Source of the DNA: Burkholderia sp. BCC1644
Lineage (GTDB): Bacteria > Pseudomonadota > Gammaproteobacteria > Burkholderiales > Burkholderiaceae
Reading direction: 5' to 3'
DNA: 64,000 bases
Assembly: GCF_902833225.1 (NCBI RefSeq)
Contig: NZ_CADFEI010000024.1
Span: forward strand, 28,609 to 92,608
Shown: piece by piece, positions 18,864 to 27,459 of the stretch
How the letters are laid out: every line of letters starts with the position of its first letter
Numbering within the stretch: the stretch's first letter is position 1
Position numbers and translations under genes: made by a program
Notes under the pieces: model-generated
What the model was told of the DNA's origin: nothing
What the model saw: the letters and a program-made list of their open reading frames with translations, nothing else
Database searches by the model: none

Positions 18864-18879
18864 GTTACCAGTCGGTAAC
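18864..18879. promoter_or_regulatory. TetR operator-like palindrome, site 2
   Basis: GTTACCAGTCGGTAAC has perfect 6-bp arms around four bases. Its centre is 34 bases from that of site 1 and 36 bases before the tetR-like ATG. Confidence 0.8.
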
Positions 18880-18914
18880 ATGTCAAGCAATTCACTACGC
18901 AGCCGAGGGTCATC

Positions 18915-19535
18915 ATGTCGGGCATCGAGATCGCCAAGCCGCTGGCGCGCCGCACGCGCCGGCCGATCGACGGCGCCACCGCGCAGGAGCACCTGCTGCG
19001 CGCCGCCGAGGAGCTGTTTTACAAGGAAGGAGTTCGCACGGTCGGCGTCGAGGCCGTCGTGGAACGCGCGGGCGTCAACAAGATGAGCCTGTACCGCCAG
19101 TTCTCGTCGAAGGACGAGCTGATCCTCGCGTATCTGGAGCGGATGGATGCGTGCTTCTTCGAGCGCCTCGACACGAGCGCCGCGAAGCACCCGGGCCAGC
19201 CGAAGGCGCAGTTGATCCAGTATTTCGTCGATCTCGCCGAGCGCGCGACGCAGAAGGACTATCGCGGCTGCCCGTTCGTCAATGTCGCCGCGGAATTCCC
19301 GGATGCGTCGCACCCGGCGCGCGAGCGCGTCGCGCAGAACAAGGAACAGCTGATGAAGCGGCTCGTCGCGCTGTGCGAAGGCGCCGGCGCGCGGCAACCG
19401 AAGGCGCTGGCCGACGCGCTTGCACTGGTGATCGAAGGCATCTACGCGGCGAGCCAGACCTACCGGCACGGCGAGACGCCAATCGGCACCGCGCCCGCGC
19501 TCGTCACGCAGTTGATCGAAGCCGCCTGCGCTTGA
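18915..19535 (+). CDS. TetR/AcrR-family transcriptional repressor
   Basis: This 206-residue regulator has an N-terminal helix-turn-helix (about residues 22-70: 'AEELFYKEGVRTVGVEAVVE' then 'GVNKMSLYRQFSSKDELILA'). The C-terminal helical domain for ligand binding and dimerisation contains 'DYRGCPFVNVAAEFPD', seen in many TetR proteins of the YxaF/LmrA-like group. It probably represses itself and the divergent MFS transporter through the two GTTACC-type palindromes. The inducing ligand is unknown. The start ATG follows GAGGGTCATC. Confidence 0.92.
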   Translation: MSGIEIAKPLARRTRRPIDGATAQEHLLRAAEELFYKEGVRTVGVEAVVERAGVNKMSLYRQFSSKDELILAYLERMDACFFERLDTSAAKHPGQPKAQLIQYFVDLAERATQKDYRGCPFVNVAAEFPDASHPARERVAQNKEQLMKRLVALCEGAGARQPKALADALALVIEGIYAASQTYRHGETPIGTAPALVTQLIEAACA

Positions 19536-19611
19536 CGGGGCGCATGCGCCCGAGCGCGGCGGGCCCGCTACAATGCGGCCCTCGCCGCTCTTCCGCCCGA
19601 CTGGTTTCACG

Positions 19612-20184
19612 ATGACCGATACTCGCCCCGAATCGCACGACGACATCCTCGCCGCCACCCGGCACTGGCTCGCGCGCGCGGTCATCGGGCTCAATCTGTG
19701 CCCGTTCGCGAAAAGCGTCTATGTGAAGGAACAGGTGCGCTACGCGATCAGCGACGCGACGACGCTGGAAGACGCGCTCGCCGAACTCGAAACCGAGCTG
19801 CGCGCGCTCGATGCGGCGGATCCGCAGCAGATCGACACGACGCTCGTGATCTTCCCGCATGCGTTCGCCGATTTCGTCGATTACAACGATGCGCTGTTCT
19901 TTGCCGAGCGGCTCGTGCAGCAACTGCGGCTCGACGGCGTGCTGCAGATCGCGAGCTTCCATCCGCAATACCGGTTCGAAGGCACCGAGCCCGACGACAT
20001 CGAGAACTATACGAACCGCGCGCCGTACCCGATCCTGCACCTGCTGCGCGAAGACAGCATCGCGCGCGCGGTCGACGCGTTTCCCGATGCGTCCGCGATC
20101 TACGAAAAGAATCAGGAAACGCTGCGCCGCCTCGGTCACGACGGCTGGCGCAATTGGATGCGCCGGCCGGGCGACGACGTCTGA
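19612..20184 (+). CDS. DUF1415 family protein
   Basis: This 190-residue soluble protein has the DUF1415 pattern: 'RHWLARAVIGLNLCPFAKSV' near the N-terminus, 'TTLVIFPHAFADFVDYNDAL' and 'LQIASFHPQYRFEGTEPDDI' in the middle, and 'NYTNRAPYPILHLLREDSI' later. The conserved Cys and several His/Asp residues could bind metal, but no function is established for the family. The start was placed at MTDTRPES, where family similarity begins. It is convergent with the following methyltransferase gene, 28 bases between stops. Confidence 0.85.
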   Translation: MTDTRPESHDDILAATRHWLARAVIGLNLCPFAKSVYVKEQVRYAISDATTLEDALAELETELRALDAADPQQIDTTLVIFPHAFADFVDYNDALFFAERLVQQLRLDGVLQIASFHPQYRFEGTEPDDIENYTNRAPYPILHLLREDSIARAVDAFPDASAIYEKNQETLRRLGHDGWRNWMRRPGDDV

Positions 20185-20212
20185 CGCTCCGCGCGGGCGC
20201 GCGGGTTGCGCG

Positions 20213-21103
20213 TCAGCCTGCGGCCGGCTCGACGGCCTCGCCGCCTGCCGCCGCAGCTTCCGCCACGAAGAAGCGCTCGTTCAGTTCGGCAAGGCCGAAC
20301 ATCCCGAGGATCTCGTTCAACCGCTCGCCGGGCCGCCGGCGCGGCAGGTTCTTGTACTGCGCGATGATCAGCTCGTTCTTCATCGAATGCTCCCAGCCGA
20401 CCAGCTCGGTCACGCTGACCTGGTAGCCGTGCGCCTCGAGTTGCAGGCAGCGCAGCACGTTGGTGATCTGGCTGCCGAATTCGCGCGTATGCAGCGGATG
20501 CCGCCACACCTCGGTCAGCGCATTCGCGAGCGACTTGCCCTTGTTCTTGCGCAGCACGCCCGCGACTTCCGCCTGGCAGCACGGCACGAGCACGATATGC
20601 TGCGCGCGCTTCGCGAGCGCGAAGCGGATCGCGTCGTCGGTCGCCGTATCGCACGCGTGCAGCGCGGTAACGACATCGACGGTTTCGGGCAGCTGCGGCG
20701 ACGTGATCGAATCGGCGACCGACAGGTTCAGGAACGACATGCCGCCGAACCCGAGCCGCTCGGCCAGCTCGGTCGAGCGCGTGACGAGCTCCTCGCGCGT
20801 CTCGATCCCGTACACGTGCGACGCGAATTCCGGCGTGCCGTGCCCCGGCTGCTGCTTGAAGAACAGGTCGTACAGGATGAAGCCGAGATACGACTTGCCG
20901 GCACCGTGATCGACGAGCGTCACGTTGCTTTTGTCGGCCTGCACGCCGGCGAGCAGCGGCTCGATGAACTGGAACAGGTGATAGACCTGCTTCAGCTTGC
21001 GGCGGCTATCCTGGTTCAGCTTCCCGTCGCGGGTGAGGATGTGCAGTTCCTTCAGCAGCTCGACGGACTGCTCCGGGCGGATTTCGTGGGTTTTGTTCGA
21101 CAT
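20213..21103 (-). CDS. SAM-dependent methyltransferase (Methyltransf_32-like)
   Basis: This 296-residue protein has a Rossmann methyltransferase core: 'VTLVDHGAGKSYLGFILYDL' as motif I, 'HVYGIETREELV' for the ribose-binding acidic residue and 'VDVVTALHACDTATDDAI' as motif IV. 'IVLVPCCQAEV' follows, where the PCC stretch is typical of PF13679-type proteins related to RNA and protein methyltransferases. The substrate is not known. The start was set at MSNKTHEIRP, seven codons inside the longest frame. The C-terminal tail is rich in Ala/Glu. Confidence 0.8.
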   Translation of the reverse strand: MSNKTHEIRPEQSVELLKELHILTRDGKLNQDSRRKLKQVYHLFQFIEPLLAGVQADKSNVTLVDHGAGKSYLGFILYDLFFKQQPGHGTPEFASHVYGIETREELVTRSTELAERLGFGGMSFLNLSVADSITSPQLPETVDVVTALHACDTATDDAIRFALAKRAQHIVLVPCCQAEVAGVLRKNKGKSLANALTEVWRHPLHTREFGSQITNVLRCLQLEAHGYQVSVTELVGWEHSMKNELIIAQYKNLPRRRPGERLNEILGMFGLAELNERFFVAEAAAAGGEAVEPAAG

Positions 21104-21192
21104 CGTGATGCGGCGCCGGGCCACGGTCGGTCGACCACGGCCCGGCGGCGGGAATTCGTGAGGAATGGCGACAGTTTACCGAAAATACGCGG

Positions 21193-22326
21193 TCAGGCTC
21201 GCGCGCCGAGCCGCCAGAGCGACGTGACCTCGGCGCGACGCGCCGCGTGCAGCGGATCGTCGGCGTCCATGGACTTCGGATGCGCGGGGCGGATGTCGTC
21301 GCGGCCGAGCACGACGAGGCCCGCCTCGTCGATCCATTGCATCAGCGTATCGCGCGGCCGCAGGCCGAGATGCTCGGCGAAATCGGACAGGATCAGCCAG
21401 CCTTCGCCGCCCGGCTCGAGATGCGCGGCGAGCCCCGCGAGGAAACCGCGCAGCATCCGGCTGTCGGGGTCGTAGACCGCGTATTCGATCGGCGCGCTCG
21501 GCCGGGCCGGCACCCACGGCGGGTTGCAGACGACGAGCGGCGCACGGCCGGCCGGAAACAGGTCGGCTTCGACGACGTCGACCTGGCTCGCATGACCGAG
21601 CCGCGCGATGTTCTCGCGCGCGCAGGCCAGCGCACGCGGATCCTGATCGATCGCGACGACCCGCTCGACGCCGCGCGACGCAAGCACGGCCGCCAGCACG
21701 CCGGTGCCGGTGCCGATGTCGAATGCAAGCGACTTCGCCGGCAGCGGCGCGCGCGCGACGAGTTCGACGTATTCGCCGCGCACCGGCGAGAACACGCCGT
21801 AGTGCGGGTGAATCGGCGCACCGCCGAGCGCCGGAATCGGTACGCCCTTCTTGCGCCACTCGTGTGCGCCGACGAGACCGAGCAGTTCACGTAGCGACAC
21901 GACCGACGGCGCGCCGCCGGGGCCGTACGCCTCCTCGCATGCGGCTCGCACGTCGGGCGCGCGGCGCAGCGGGATCGTGTAGTCGGCGTCGAGCGGGATC
22001 AGCAGCATCCCGAGCGTGCGGGCGCGCTGCGACTGCGCGAGACGATGCAGGTTGAATGCGTCGACGCCGGCCGCGGCTTGCGCCTTCTTCGGCTTGCGCT
22101 CGACACGGCGCGCCATCGCCTGCACGAGCTGGCGCGCATTCTGGAAATCACCCTGCCAGACGAGCGCGGTGCCCTCGCACGCAAGGCGGTACGCCGCGTC
22201 GGCAGTGAGGCGATCGTCGGCGGGCACCGCGCGCTTCGGCGGTTGCACACCGGCTTCGGAGCGCCAGCGCACGGCATGATCGGCGCCGTCGGCGTCGGTC
22301 CAGTGGAAAACAGGGGAATCGGTCAC
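21193..22326 (-). CDS. Class I SAM methyltransferase, HemK/RsmC-like
   Basis: This 377-residue protein begins with a GTG codon. The N-terminal half (about 1-170) contains a helical region with 'VQAMARRVERKPKKAQAA'. The C-terminal half is a methyltransferase domain with 'SLAFDIGTGTGVLAAVLASR' as SAM motif and 'LVVCNPPWVPARP' as an NPPW active-site loop. An NPP[YW] loop normally marks methylation of amide or amino nitrogens in glutamine or nucleobases. No closer assignment is possible. It stands upstream of the other methyltransferase gene, 89 bases apart, on the same strand. Confidence 0.82.
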   Translation of the reverse strand: MTDSPVFHWTDADGADHAVRWRSEAGVQPPKRAVPADDRLTADAAYRLACEGTALVWQGDFQNARQLVQAMARRVERKPKKAQAAAGVDAFNLHRLAQSQRARTLGMLLIPLDADYTIPLRRAPDVRAACEEAYGPGGAPSVVSLRELLGLVGAHEWRKKGVPIPALGGAPIHPHYGVFSPVRGEYVELVARAPLPAKSLAFDIGTGTGVLAAVLASRGVERVVAIDQDPRALACARENIARLGHASQVDVVEADLFPAGRAPLVVCNPPWVPARPSAPIEYAVYDPDSRMLRGFLAGLAAHLEPGGEGWLILSDFAEHLGLRPRDTLMQWIDEAGLVVLGRDDIRPAHPKSMDADDPLHAARRAEVTSLWRLGARA

Positions 22327-22462
22327 GCGAACTCGGTTACGGTTGGCTTCAATGGCGGCGAGAATTCACCGCGCGGACCACACCATACCGCGCTTTGCCC
22401 GACCCGGCAAAACGGGCGCCGCAACGCCGGCCGAGCGGCGTTCGTCGCGGCGCAAGCGACGA

Positions 22463-22795
22463 TCAGGCGAGATCGAAGGTTTCCGCACCGGGCGCATCGC
22501 GCTTGACGGCCGCGATGCCGTTCTCGCGGCCCTGCACGCTCCTGTACGTTTCACTCGTGCCGATGACCTGGTGGTTGGCAGCCTTCAGGTTGAACATCGG
22601 CTCGCCGTTGTGAGCAAGCTTCCGCTCGTAGCGCTCATCCAGCGGTGCATTGTCCCGCACGGACGCGATCCCGTTTCTCGCGCCGCCCTTCTCTTCGTAC
22701 CGCTCGCTCGCGAGGATGATCTCGCCGTTCGCCGACTTCAGGTGAAAGTAGTACTGACCGTTCGTGGCTTTCTTGAGCTCGAATTTTGCCGCCAT
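22463..22795 (-). CDS. yegP: YegP-type DUF1508 protein
   Basis: This 110-residue protein is made of two tandem DUF1508 repeats. Repeat 1 has 'GQYYFHLKSANGEIILASER' with 'NGIASVRDNAP'. Repeat 2 has 'GEPMFNLKAANHQVIGTSET' with 'NGIAAVKRDAP'. Length and repeat layout match E. coli YegP. The fold is known to be a small alpha/beta repeat, but the function is not established. The ATG follows AGGAGAGCAACC, a good ribosome-binding site. It is apparently a single-gene unit. Confidence 0.93.
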   Translation of the reverse strand: MAAKFELKKATNGQYYFHLKSANGEIILASERYEEKGGARNGIASVRDNAPLDERYERKLAHNGEPMFNLKAANHQVIGTSETYRSVQGRENGIAAVKRDAPGAETFDLA

Positions 22796-22951
22796 GTGGT
22801 TGCTCTCCTAAAAGGACGTCCGCCCCTCGGACAGGGGCCAGTGTAGGAGCCGCATCGACAAAAAGCGACCTTGCGCCAGAATCAGTGTTGAAGACCGCCA
22901 AATGGTTAATTTTCGGCAACATTTGAGCGACGTTAGCCACAACGACGAACG

Positions 22952-23446
22952 CTACCCGCCCCACCCCGGCATGACGGGCATGCGCAGCGTGCCCGCGTCG
23001 TTGAAGTGCACGGTGCCGAGCACGCCGCCCGCGAGCCGGCCGCGCAGCGCATACGGCAGCTCGCCGTTCGCGGCCGCGCCGGGCAGGTTCCACGCCTGCC
23101 GCGCGGCGGCGAATGCGGACACGGACACCGGCACGTCGAGCACGGCTTCGCCGAAACGCGGCACGGTGCCCGAGCGATCGCTGACGCCGCTCGCGAACGG
23201 CGTGCCGTTCAGGTCGAGCGCGACCGAGATGCCGTCGTATTCGATCGGCGCGTCGTTCGGGTTCTGCACACGCAACTTCAGGTTGAAGCGCATCTCGAGG
23301 CCCTGCCCGACGAGCGGGTCGAGCCCCGCGACCGACACGCGCACGGGATCGCGCGTCAGCCCCGCGCAACCGCCGAGCAGCAGCACGGCGGCAACCAGCA
23401 TCAGCATGGCGCGCAGCGGCGCGAAACGGAACAGGGTACGTGGCAT
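22952..23446 (-). CDS. LEA14-like (water-stress/hypersensitive-response domain) lipoprotein
   Basis: This 164-residue protein has a lipoprotein signal: hydrophobic stretch 'LMLVAAVLLLGGC' with lipobox LGGC, cysteine near residue 27. The mature part 'VSVAGLDPLVGQGLEMRFNL' and 'LRVQNPNDAPIEYDGISVAL' match the LEA type 2 (WHy) domain, a beta-sandwich seen in desiccation- and stress-related proteins. The start was chosen at MPRTLFRF because AAGGAGG lies eight bases upstream; the longer frame upstream has no such signal. It is likely anchored in the outer or inner membrane facing the periplasm. Its exact role is unknown. Confidence 0.85.
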   Translation of the reverse strand: MPRTLFRFAPLRAMLMLVAAVLLLGGCAGLTRDPVRVSVAGLDPLVGQGLEMRFNLKLRVQNPNDAPIEYDGISVALDLNGTPFASGVSDRSGTVPRFGEAVLDVPVSVSAFAAARQAWNLPGAAANGELPYALRGRLAGGVLGTVHFNDAGTLRMPVMPGWGG

Positions 23447-24087
23447 GGAAGGGCCTCCTTGCGGCGATCGGTGAGCGGGTCGTCGATGCATTGTACCGAG
23501 CGCACTGCCCCACGCCGGATTTCGTAGTTTCTGCGGCAACCCAAGATCGTTAATAGATTAAAACTACGAATTCGACAGCTAAACGGAAAGCGAATTAATG
23601 ACTTCCAGAATTCAATGAAGCGCCAGAAATTCAATAGATGCTCTTTCTGAATTTTTCGTTTCCTTTACCCAAAACCATCAAGTATATTTACGCATCCTTG
23701 GAGCAAGCCGACAAACCTTGAAGCCGCATGACGGCGAATTTACGGAACGGCAACACGCCTTCCTTCCGTCCTGCGGCCTGGCCCGGCCAGCCCCGTAGGT
23801 CGTCGGTTCAAAGGGATTGCGCGCCCGCGCCGGGCGTGCGGCCCCGTGTCGTGCGCGCGAAATCAATTCAGTACAACACGCGTCCGGCCATTTTGAACTG
23901 GCAAGTTAACCAATATCCGGAAATCCAGAGGGGGCAGTAAACCATGATTACCTTCACGTAGTCGGCTACCGTCTTTCCGAATAATCCGTCATTGCCATTT
24001 TTTCGCCGTTGATTAACGGCGAGGGGATTGCTTTTGCCGGCGTTTTCGCAGCACTGAACGATTCTTTCTACAATCGAGGTTTCAGTC
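23447..24087. other. AT-rich non-coding region before the M1 peptidase gene
   Basis: About 640 bases hold no convincing gene. The stretch is clearly more AT-rich than the neighbouring genes. It contains one perfect 10-bp inverted repeat (TTCGTAGTTT at 23521 and AAACTACGAA at 23561). Short open frames inside it lack ribosome-binding sites and coding bias. It may hold promoters for the flanking divergent genes or a small RNA. Confidence 0.5.
23521..23570. repeat. Perfect 10-bp inverted repeat with 30-base spacer
   Basis: TTCGTAGTTT (23521-23530) and AAACTACGAA (23561-23570) are exact reverse complements. They could form a hairpin with an AT-rich loop or be a two-armed protein site. No T-run follows directly. 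Confidence 0.6.
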
Positions 24088-26256
24088 ATGTCGATTCATA
24101 TTCGCAAGATGCGTTATCTGCCGCTCGTCGCCGCCCTGGCGCTCGCCGGGTGCGGCGGCGACGACGGCGGTGCAGGCTCCGCTTCCGCGCTCAGTTCCGC
24201 CGGCGCGCCGCATACGGGCTCGTCGCCCGCCGTCACCGCGCCGCCGAGCGCATCCAACGTCGACAAGAGCGTGTCGCCTGTCGAGTTGCCGGCCACCGTG
24301 GTACCGGTGAACTACCGGCTGTGGTTCCGCCCGAACGAGGCGCTGAACGCGTTCGACGGCCGTGCCGATGTCGAAATCAAGGTGCTGAAGCCGGTCAACA
24401 ACATCGTGATCGCCGGCCACCGGATCAAGTTCACGAACGGCCGCATCACGCTGCAACCGGGCAACATCCAGCTGATCGCGACGCCGCAGGACAAGGGCGA
24501 CTTCTATCAGCTGCGCCCCGTGAGCGGCACGATCTCGCCGGGCAACTACTCGCTGCACATGGAGTGGTCGGGCATCATCAACTTCAAGTCGTACGACGAT
24601 CCGGTCGCGAAGACGGGCGGCAGTTGCGGCGACGATCCGTATCCGGGCTGCTCGGCCGCGGAAGGGATCTTCCGCGTCGATCTGAAGGGCACCGACGGCA
24701 AGACGAGCGGCGCGATCCTGACGCAGGGCGAAACCAACCTGTCGCGCCAGTGGTTCCCCGGCTGGGACGAACCGGCCTTCCGCCCGACCTATGAAGTGAC
24801 GGCCGAAGTGCCGTCGAACTGGCGCGTCGTGTCGAACGCGGCCGAGAAGCCGTCGACCAACGTCGGCGGCGGCTACAAGCTCGTGCAGTTCGACAAGACT
24901 CCGCCGATGCCGTCGTACCTGCTGTTCTTCGGCGGCGGCCTGTTCGACACCTACGAGGACGACTTCACGAGCCCGCTGCCGGGCGGCAAGGGCGGCCTGC
25001 ACCTGCGCGTATTCACGCCGCCGGGCATGAGCGACTGGGCGAAGCCGGCGATGGACCGCACCAAGCAGGCGCTCGACTTCTACTACCGCTACACGGGCAT
25101 CGCGCTGCCGCTGACGAAGTTCGACACGGTGGCCGCGAACGACGCGTTCAAGGAGCAGAAGGACCTGAACTTCGGCGGGATGGAGAACTGGGGGTCGATC
25201 CTCGAGTTCGCCGACGACATCCTGCCGCAGCCGGGCCAGCCGATGTCGCACTACGGCAACGAGGTGCTGACGCACGAAGTCGCGCACCAGTGGTTCGGCG
25301 ATCTCGTCACGACCGACTGGTGGGACAACGTATGGCTCAACGAATCGTTCGCGACGTTCTTCGAAACGAAGACGACGATCCAGTTCTTCCCCAACGAGTT
25401 CAGCTGGCTCGACCAGGTGAAGAACAAGTATCGCGTGATCAATCGTGACATCGGCCCGAACGCGTTCCCGGTCGCGCCGAACTTCAACGACTGGGCGTCG
25501 AACGACTTCGTGCTGAGCGCCAGCGCGTTCACGTACGACAAGGGCGGCCACGTGCTGAAGACGCTCGAGAACTATCTCGGCGAACAGACGCTGCGCAAGG
25601 GCCTGCAGCAGTACCTCGTCGACTACTCGTTCGGCAACGGCACGCCGAAGCGTCTGTGGGATGCGCTGTCGAAGGAAAGCGGCCAGGCGGTCGGCCCGAT
25701 CGGCGACAGCTACGTGCGCCAGACCGGTGTCCCGCTGATCTCGCTCGACACGCAGTGCGACCTGACGAAGAACCAGACGGTCATCACGCTGAAGCAGCAG
25801 CCGTTCCCGAACAAGAACGCGTATCCGGGCCTGCAGTGGACGGTGCCGATCACGCTCGCGTACGGCCAGGGTCTCGCGAAACGCACGACGCTCGCGCTGA
25901 AGGACACGCAGACGCAAACGCGGATCGACGGCTGCACGGGCGTGGTCGCCGACCCGAGCGGTCTCGACTACTACGTCGTGAACTACAGCGACGCGGCCTG
26001 GAGCGGGCTGCTCACGCAGGTCAACGGCTCGACCGATCCGGTGCTGCTGGCGAACCTGAAGAGCGAAGCCGCGCTGCTCGTCGCGAACAACCTCGCACCG
26101 GCATCGCGCTCGACGTCGATCGGCTCGGTCGCTTCGCCGGCCGCGATGAAGCTGCGCCAGACGCCGACCTTCGGCGGCGTCGAGCTGACGACGAAGGAGC
26201 GCCCGGCACTGCACTACCAGGGCGTCTTCAAGCCGCGCAAGGTAGTGACGCAGTAA
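24088..26256 (+). CDS. M1-family zinc aminopeptidase, lipoprotein
   Basis: This 722-residue protein starts with a lipoprotein signal (LPLVAALALAGCGG; cysteine near residue 19), then a low-complexity Ser/Ala linker. The catalytic region carries the M1 zinc motif HEVAHQWFG (His396, Glu397, His400) and the third ligand Glu419 in 'DNVWLNESFAT'. The substrate-binding exopeptidase motif reads GGMENWG (363-369) where the family norm is GAMEN. It removes N-terminal residues from peptides, here outside the cytoplasm. The final 150 residues form a shortened C-terminal domain compared with PepN. The ATG follows GAGGTTTCAGTC. Confidence 0.92.
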   Translation: MSIHIRKMRYLPLVAALALAGCGGDDGGAGSASALSSAGAPHTGSSPAVTAPPSASNVDKSVSPVELPATVVPVNYRLWFRPNEALNAFDGRADVEIKVLKPVNNIVIAGHRIKFTNGRITLQPGNIQLIATPQDKGDFYQLRPVSGTISPGNYSLHMEWSGIINFKSYDDPVAKTGGSCGDDPYPGCSAAEGIFRVDLKGTDGKTSGAILTQGETNLSRQWFPGWDEPAFRPTYEVTAEVPSNWRVVSNAAEKPSTNVGGGYKLVQFDKTPPMPSYLLFFGGGLFDTYEDDFTSPLPGGKGGLHLRVFTPPGMSDWAKPAMDRTKQALDFYYRYTGIALPLTKFDTVAANDAFKEQKDLNFGGMENWGSILEFADDILPQPGQPMSHYGNEVLTHEVAHQWFGDLVTTDWWDNVWLNESFATFFETKTTIQFFPNEFSWLDQVKNKYRVINRDIGPNAFPVAPNFNDWASNDFVLSASAFTYDKGGHVLKTLENYLGEQTLRKGLQQYLVDYSFGNGTPKRLWDALSKESGQAVGPIGDSYVRQTGVPLISLDTQCDLTKNQTVITLKQQPFPNKNAYPGLQWTVPITLAYGQGLAKRTTLALKDTQTQTRIDGCTGVVADPSGLDYYVVNYSDAAWSGLLTQVNGSTDPVLLANLKSEAALLVANNLAPASRSTSIGSVASPAAMKLRQTPTFGGVELTTKERPALHYQGVFKPRKVVTQ

Positions 26257-26326
26257 CGGTGCGCATCCGGCCGGCGCCGCGCAGCCTGCGGCGCCGGCCG
26301 GCGTACCGGCTTCTCCGACCTTTGAC

Positions 26327-26354
26327 GGGCCTCGCATGCGAGGCCCTTTTTTCT
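26327..26354 (+). terminator. Intrinsic terminator after the M1 peptidase gene
   Basis: A perfect 20-base palindrome GGGCCTCGCATGCGAGGCCC is followed by eight T residues. Confidence 0.9.
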
Positions 26355-26377
26355 TTCCGCACGGCGTCCGCCCGCCG

Positions 26378-27298
26378 TTACGCCCACGCGGCATCCCACG
26401 CCGGCTGCGCGAACCACGTCGCGAGGAACGCGACGAGTTTCGACGTCCGTGCGCTGCCGCGCGCCTGCTGGCGCAGCACGTGGATCGTGGCCGGCTCGGG
26501 CGTTGCCGCGTACTGCGGCAGCACCGCACGCAACCGTCCGTCGCGCAGCGCGTCCCCCGCGAGCCAGGTCGGCAGGTGCGCGAGACCGAGCCCCTCGAGC
26601 GCCGCTTCGAGCAACGCCTCCGAATGATTGCTGCGAAACCGCGGCTGCGCCGGGACATGGCGACGCTCGCCGAAGCGCCACGCACCCGGCGGCGGCGCGC
26701 CGTGCCACGCGAGACAGTCGTGGCCGGCGAGCGCGTCCGGCGATTCGGGCTCGCCGCGCCGCGCGAGGTAGGCCGTACTCGCGCACAGTACGCGCCGCTG
26801 CGGCGCGAGCACGGTCGCGACCAGGCGCGTGTCCTCGAGCGGGCCGATGCGCACCGCGAGATCGACGTCGGAGCCGAGCCGCGCACCCTGAAGATCGACC
26901 ATGCTGTCGGTCAGCACCAGGTCGACCTGCAGTGCCGGATGACACTGCATGAACGCGGCCAGCGCGGCCATCAGGTGCCGCCGGCCGAACGGCGCCGGAC
27001 AGTCGACGCGCAGCAGTCCGCTCGGCTCGTCGCGCTGGCTGTGCAGGTCTTCCTGCAAGCCGCGCAGTTCGGCCAGCATCCGCGTCGCGCGCCCGTACAG
27101 CAGTTGCCCGGCCTCGGTCGGCCGCAGCGCGTGCGTGGTGCGATGCAGGAGGCGGATACCGAGCTGTGCCTCGAGGCGGTCGATACGCCGCGTAACCGAC
27201 GACGCGGCGACGCCGAGCCGGCGCGCGGCCGCCGAGAAACTCTGCTGATCGACCACATCGACGAACAGCGCGAGATGCGGGGTAAGGAAGTCGTCCAT
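26378..27298 (-). CDS. LysR-family transcriptional regulator
   Basis: This 306-residue regulator has an N-terminal winged helix (about 1-62: 'VDVVDQQSFSAAARRLGVAA' and 'SSVTRRIDRLEAQLGIRLLH'). The substrate-binding domain (about 90-300) contains 'GLLRVDCPAPFGRRHLMAAL' and 'DVDLAVRIGPLEDTRLVATV'. It belongs to the large AaeR/DsdC-type group that controls a divergent metabolic gene. The divergently transcribed quinone-oxidoreductase-like gene 161 bases away is the likely target, and a GCAAAA-N11-TTTTGC repeat lies between them. The inducer is unknown. Confidence 0.92.
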   Translation of the reverse strand: MDDFLTPHLALFVDVVDQQSFSAAARRLGVAASSVTRRIDRLEAQLGIRLLHRTTHALRPTEAGQLLYGRATRMLAELRGLQEDLHSQRDEPSGLLRVDCPAPFGRRHLMAALAAFMQCHPALQVDLVLTDSMVDLQGARLGSDVDLAVRIGPLEDTRLVATVLAPQRRVLCASTAYLARRGEPESPDALAGHDCLAWHGAPPPGAWRFGERRHVPAQPRFRSNHSEALLEAALEGLGLAHLPTWLAGDALRDGRLRAVLPQYAATPEPATIHVLRQQARGSARTSKLVAFLATWFAQPAWDAAWA

Positions 27299-27330
27299 GC
27301 GGGGCCTTCGGATTTGGCTATGCGTTTATC

Positions 27331-27353
27331 GCAAAACAATCATCCGCTTTTGC
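27331..27353. promoter_or_regulatory. Candidate LysR operator (GCAAAA-N11-TTTTGC)
   Basis: Perfect 6-bp inverted arms are separated by exactly 11 bases, in the divergent spacer between a LysR gene and the gene it probably controls. LysR proteins commonly bind interrupted dyads of this kind (T-N11-A core). Confidence 0.6.
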
Positions 27354-27459
27354 CAGTTTCCGCGTCAAATCGGGCCGACTAGACTGCACTCATCCTTTTC
27401 ATCCGCTGCACGCGCCGGCCCACCGGGTCGCACGGCAGCCATCCGTCACGGAGATCACC

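Noticed and set aside
23728..23940. A 70-codon frame in the AT-rich island
   Set aside because: It has no ribosome-binding site, no coding bias and no recognisable sequence.
24082..26886. A 934-codon minus-strand open frame opposite the M1 peptidase
   Set aside because: The plus-strand reading has a complete M1 peptidase with a lipoprotein signal; the antisense frame has no recognisable domain.
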